From contig JAFZUH010000257.1 in assembly GCA_017618435.1 (NCBI GenBank), positions 1 through 7,925 on the forward strand: a stretch of DNA of 7,925 nucleotides, read 5' to 3'. The DNA is from Bacteroidales bacterium. Lineage in GTDB: Bacteria > Bacteroidota > Bacteroidia > Bacteroidales > WCHB1-69. Positions within the stretch are counted from its first letter, which is position 1, and the number at the start of each line of letters is the position of its first letter. Under the pieces are notes generated by a model, which was given only the letters and a program-made list of their open reading frames with translations, searched no databases and was not told where the DNA came from. Both the position numbers and the translations under genes were made by a program. Positions 6,863 to 7,925 of this stretch are shown piece after piece.

Positions 6863-7843
6863 TTATTTATAATGGATATAACGAACCATTGGGTCAGAAG
6901 TGTGCCCATTATAAGTATGTATTTGTGTCTCTTTAGTTGGATATTGTCCGTCATATTCGTACGCTATAGTTGTTGTATAAGAATAAGAACCCATAGTAGT
7001 CTTAACTTCTGTAACATTATTGGCACTATACATCAGTACTTCTGTACCTGATGTTGGATAGTCTAATGCTGAGTTAAACAATAGTCTGCGGAAAGGATTT
7101 ATTTTCTTATCGTAAGACATTGTCATTACATAATTTTCAGATATACCAGGGAAAGAAATGGTCATTTGGGAAATATTCTTTCCGTTCCACTCAATTGCTA
7201 TTTTTACACCACTACTACTGCCACTGATTCTTGCTTTTTGGGTATTGGATACACATTCTGCCAATTCTGACACTAATGTTTCATCGGCTTTGAGACAAGC
7301 AAATACATTGTTGTCAAGTACCATTGCCAATGGTTCCAATACTTCAGCGGGTGCTATTGAACGGATTCCGCCATAACCACCGGAATAATTTATTTCTGAC
7401 AATTTGTTTTTGTCATAAACAAAACTTATTTCCAAACCGTCATCGTTTAATATTTTGTCCAATTTATTTCCAGCATACGCATAAACCCAACTGCCATGAA
7501 AACATGTCGGTTCATCACAAGTTTCCATCACCCTTGCCAATCTGTTTTTGTCATAGGTGAACTGATAACGAGAGTCTAAATAATAATCTCCATCATCTTC
7601 GTCATAATAATACGCTTCTTGCTCTTTTAACAAATTACCGTCCCAAAGCCAATTTTCGGTAAGCACTGTTTTCTTCTTTCCTGTCGGAACATACTCGTCC
7701 TCATCTCCATCATATACCACTTCATCAACCTCTTGGTAAATTTTATCGATTTTTTTACCGGGAGTGTAAATACCGTCTTTTTTACATGATGTAAAAGGCA
7801 ACATCAATGCACCACTAATTAATACTAATAATAACTTTTTCAT
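6863..7843 (-). CDS. Lipoprotein of unknown function with YD-repeat-like beta units
   Basis: This protein has 326 residues. The signal peptide MKKLLLVLISGALMLPFTSC ends in a lipobox-like FTSC with Cys20 as the lipid site, so the protein should be anchored to a membrane in the periplasm or at the surface; the mature end starts CKKDG. Residues about 38-51 and 78-90 are rich in Asp, Glu and Tyr. From about 65 onward at least seven short units of the form strand-aromatic-D/x-x-N-x-L-x-x-I recur, for example QFTYDKNRLARV (94-105), VYAYAGNKLDKI (120-131), SFVYDKNKLSEI (140-151) and VLMYSANNVTEV (269-280). A less repetitive, probably helical insert lies around 161-206. Cysteines at 109, 114, 183 and 197 could form disulfides. 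Such proteins are common in Bacteroidota, but I cannot name a function. The stop is TAA at 6863-6865. The gene has its own promoter and terminator and appears to be a single-gene unit. Confidence 0.85.
   Translation of the reverse strand: MKKLLLVLISGALMLPFTSCKKDGIYTPGKKIDKIYQEVDEVVYDGDEDEYVPTGKKKTVLTENWLWDGNLLKEQEAYYYDEDDGDYYLDSRYQFTYDKNRLARVMETCDEPTCFHGSWVYAYAGNKLDKILNDDGLEISFVYDKNKLSEINYSGGYGGIRSIAPAEVLEPLAMVLDNNVFACLKADETLVSELAECVSNTQKARISGSSSGVKIAIEWNGKNISQMTISFPGISENYVMTMSYDKKINPFRRLLFNSALDYPTSGTEVLMYSANNVTEVKTTMGSYSYTTTIAYEYDGQYPTKETQIHTYNGHTSDPMVRYIHYK
6929..7651 (-). repeat. Protein-level tandem YD-like repeat array inside the lipoprotein
   Basis: Residues about 65-305 carry roughly eight degenerate copies of a beta-hairpin-like unit. 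They centre on WLWDGNLLKEQ (65-75), FTYDKNRLARV (95-105), YAYAGNKLDKI (121-131), FVYDKNKLSEI (141-151), IEWNGKNISQM (217-227), MSYDKKINPF (242-251), MYSANNVTEV (271-280) and YEYDGQYPTKE (295-305). The repeat is visible in the protein and not as a DNA tandem repeat, so it is old and diverged. Confidence 0.6.
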
Positions 7844-7882
7844 TTTCTATTTGTTTTATGTTAATATGTAAATTAATTATTA

Positions 7883-7912
7883 CAAAGGTATCATATTTTT
7901 TCAATCCAACAA
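7883..7912 (-). promoter_or_regulatory. Bacteroidota-type promoter for the lipoprotein gene
   Basis: On the minus strand TTG (7912-7910) is followed after 19 bases by TACCTTTG (7890-7883), the textbook arrangement for this phylum; a second TTG at 7909-7907 would give a 16-base spacer. Transcription would start near 7877, giving a leader of about 34 AT-rich bases before the ATG at 7843. No Shine-Dalgarno sequence is present; the bases before ATG are A-rich (AAACAAATAGAAA). Confidence 0.75.
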
Positions 7913-7925
7913 CTATATATATATA

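Noticed and set aside
6751..6936. 61-codon + strand open frame with a hydrophobic start
   Set aside because: It begins at a TTG within the MalY/PatB promoter region, runs through the lipoprotein terminator and into the antisense of the lipoprotein 3' end. It is a by-product of AT-rich sequence.
6863..7843. RHS/YD polymorphic toxin or its fragment
   Set aside because: The repeats resemble YD units, but the protein is short, lipid-anchored, lacks an RHS core-associated cleavage motif and a toxin tail, and has no immunity gene beside it.
7914..7925. TA dinucleotide run at the right edge
   Set aside because: It is only six units and cut by the window edge, so nothing can be said about a longer microsatellite or regulatory role.

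Overview
The window looks like chromosomal, AT-rich DNA from a member of the Bacteroidota, probably Bacteroidales or a relative. Four things point there. A recognisable GldD lipoprotein is present. Every apparent transcription unit has a TAnnTTTG-type -7 promoter box. Shine-Dalgarno sequences are absent and start codons are preceded by A-rich leaders. The protein sequences (AsnRS, the roughly 160-residue cytidine deaminase, the GltA/NfnL-like flavoprotein, the lipoproteins) have a Bacteroidota character. No rRNA, tRNA, CRISPR array, insertion sequence, integrase or phage gene is visible.

Layout, left to right. The + strand opens with the 3' part of a GltD/NfnL-type NADPH-dependent flavoprotein gene (gltA), cut by the window edge. 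After a 60-base gap with a promoter comes a tightly packed + strand group: asnS (asparaginyl-tRNA synthetase), gldD (gliding-motility lipoprotein), a YihY/BrkB-family six-helix membrane protein, and cdd (cytidine deaminase). The junctions are TAATG (1-base overlap), TAATATG (1-base gap) and a 5-base gap, so these four are probably one transcript. A further + strand gene with its own promoter encodes a secreted, probable outer-membrane beta-barrel protein. It ends at a hairpin shared with the convergent minus-strand gene.

The right part is on the minus strand. A MalY/PatB-type PLP C-S lyase/aminotransferase gene has its own promoter. Upstream of it lies an unnamed 326-residue lipoprotein with its own promoter and a strong intrinsic terminator. 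The lipoprotein is made mostly of YD-repeat-like beta units and is the least characterised gene here.

Functionally this is mainly a housekeeping region: nitrogen or redox metabolism, translation, pyrimidine salvage and sulfur amino-acid metabolism, mixed with cell-envelope genes. I see no obvious new multi-gene system. The items most worth a second look are gldD sitting inside an asnS-cdd operon, the repeat architecture of the minus-strand lipoprotein, the set of four matching promoters, and the bidirectional terminator that contains a stop codon.
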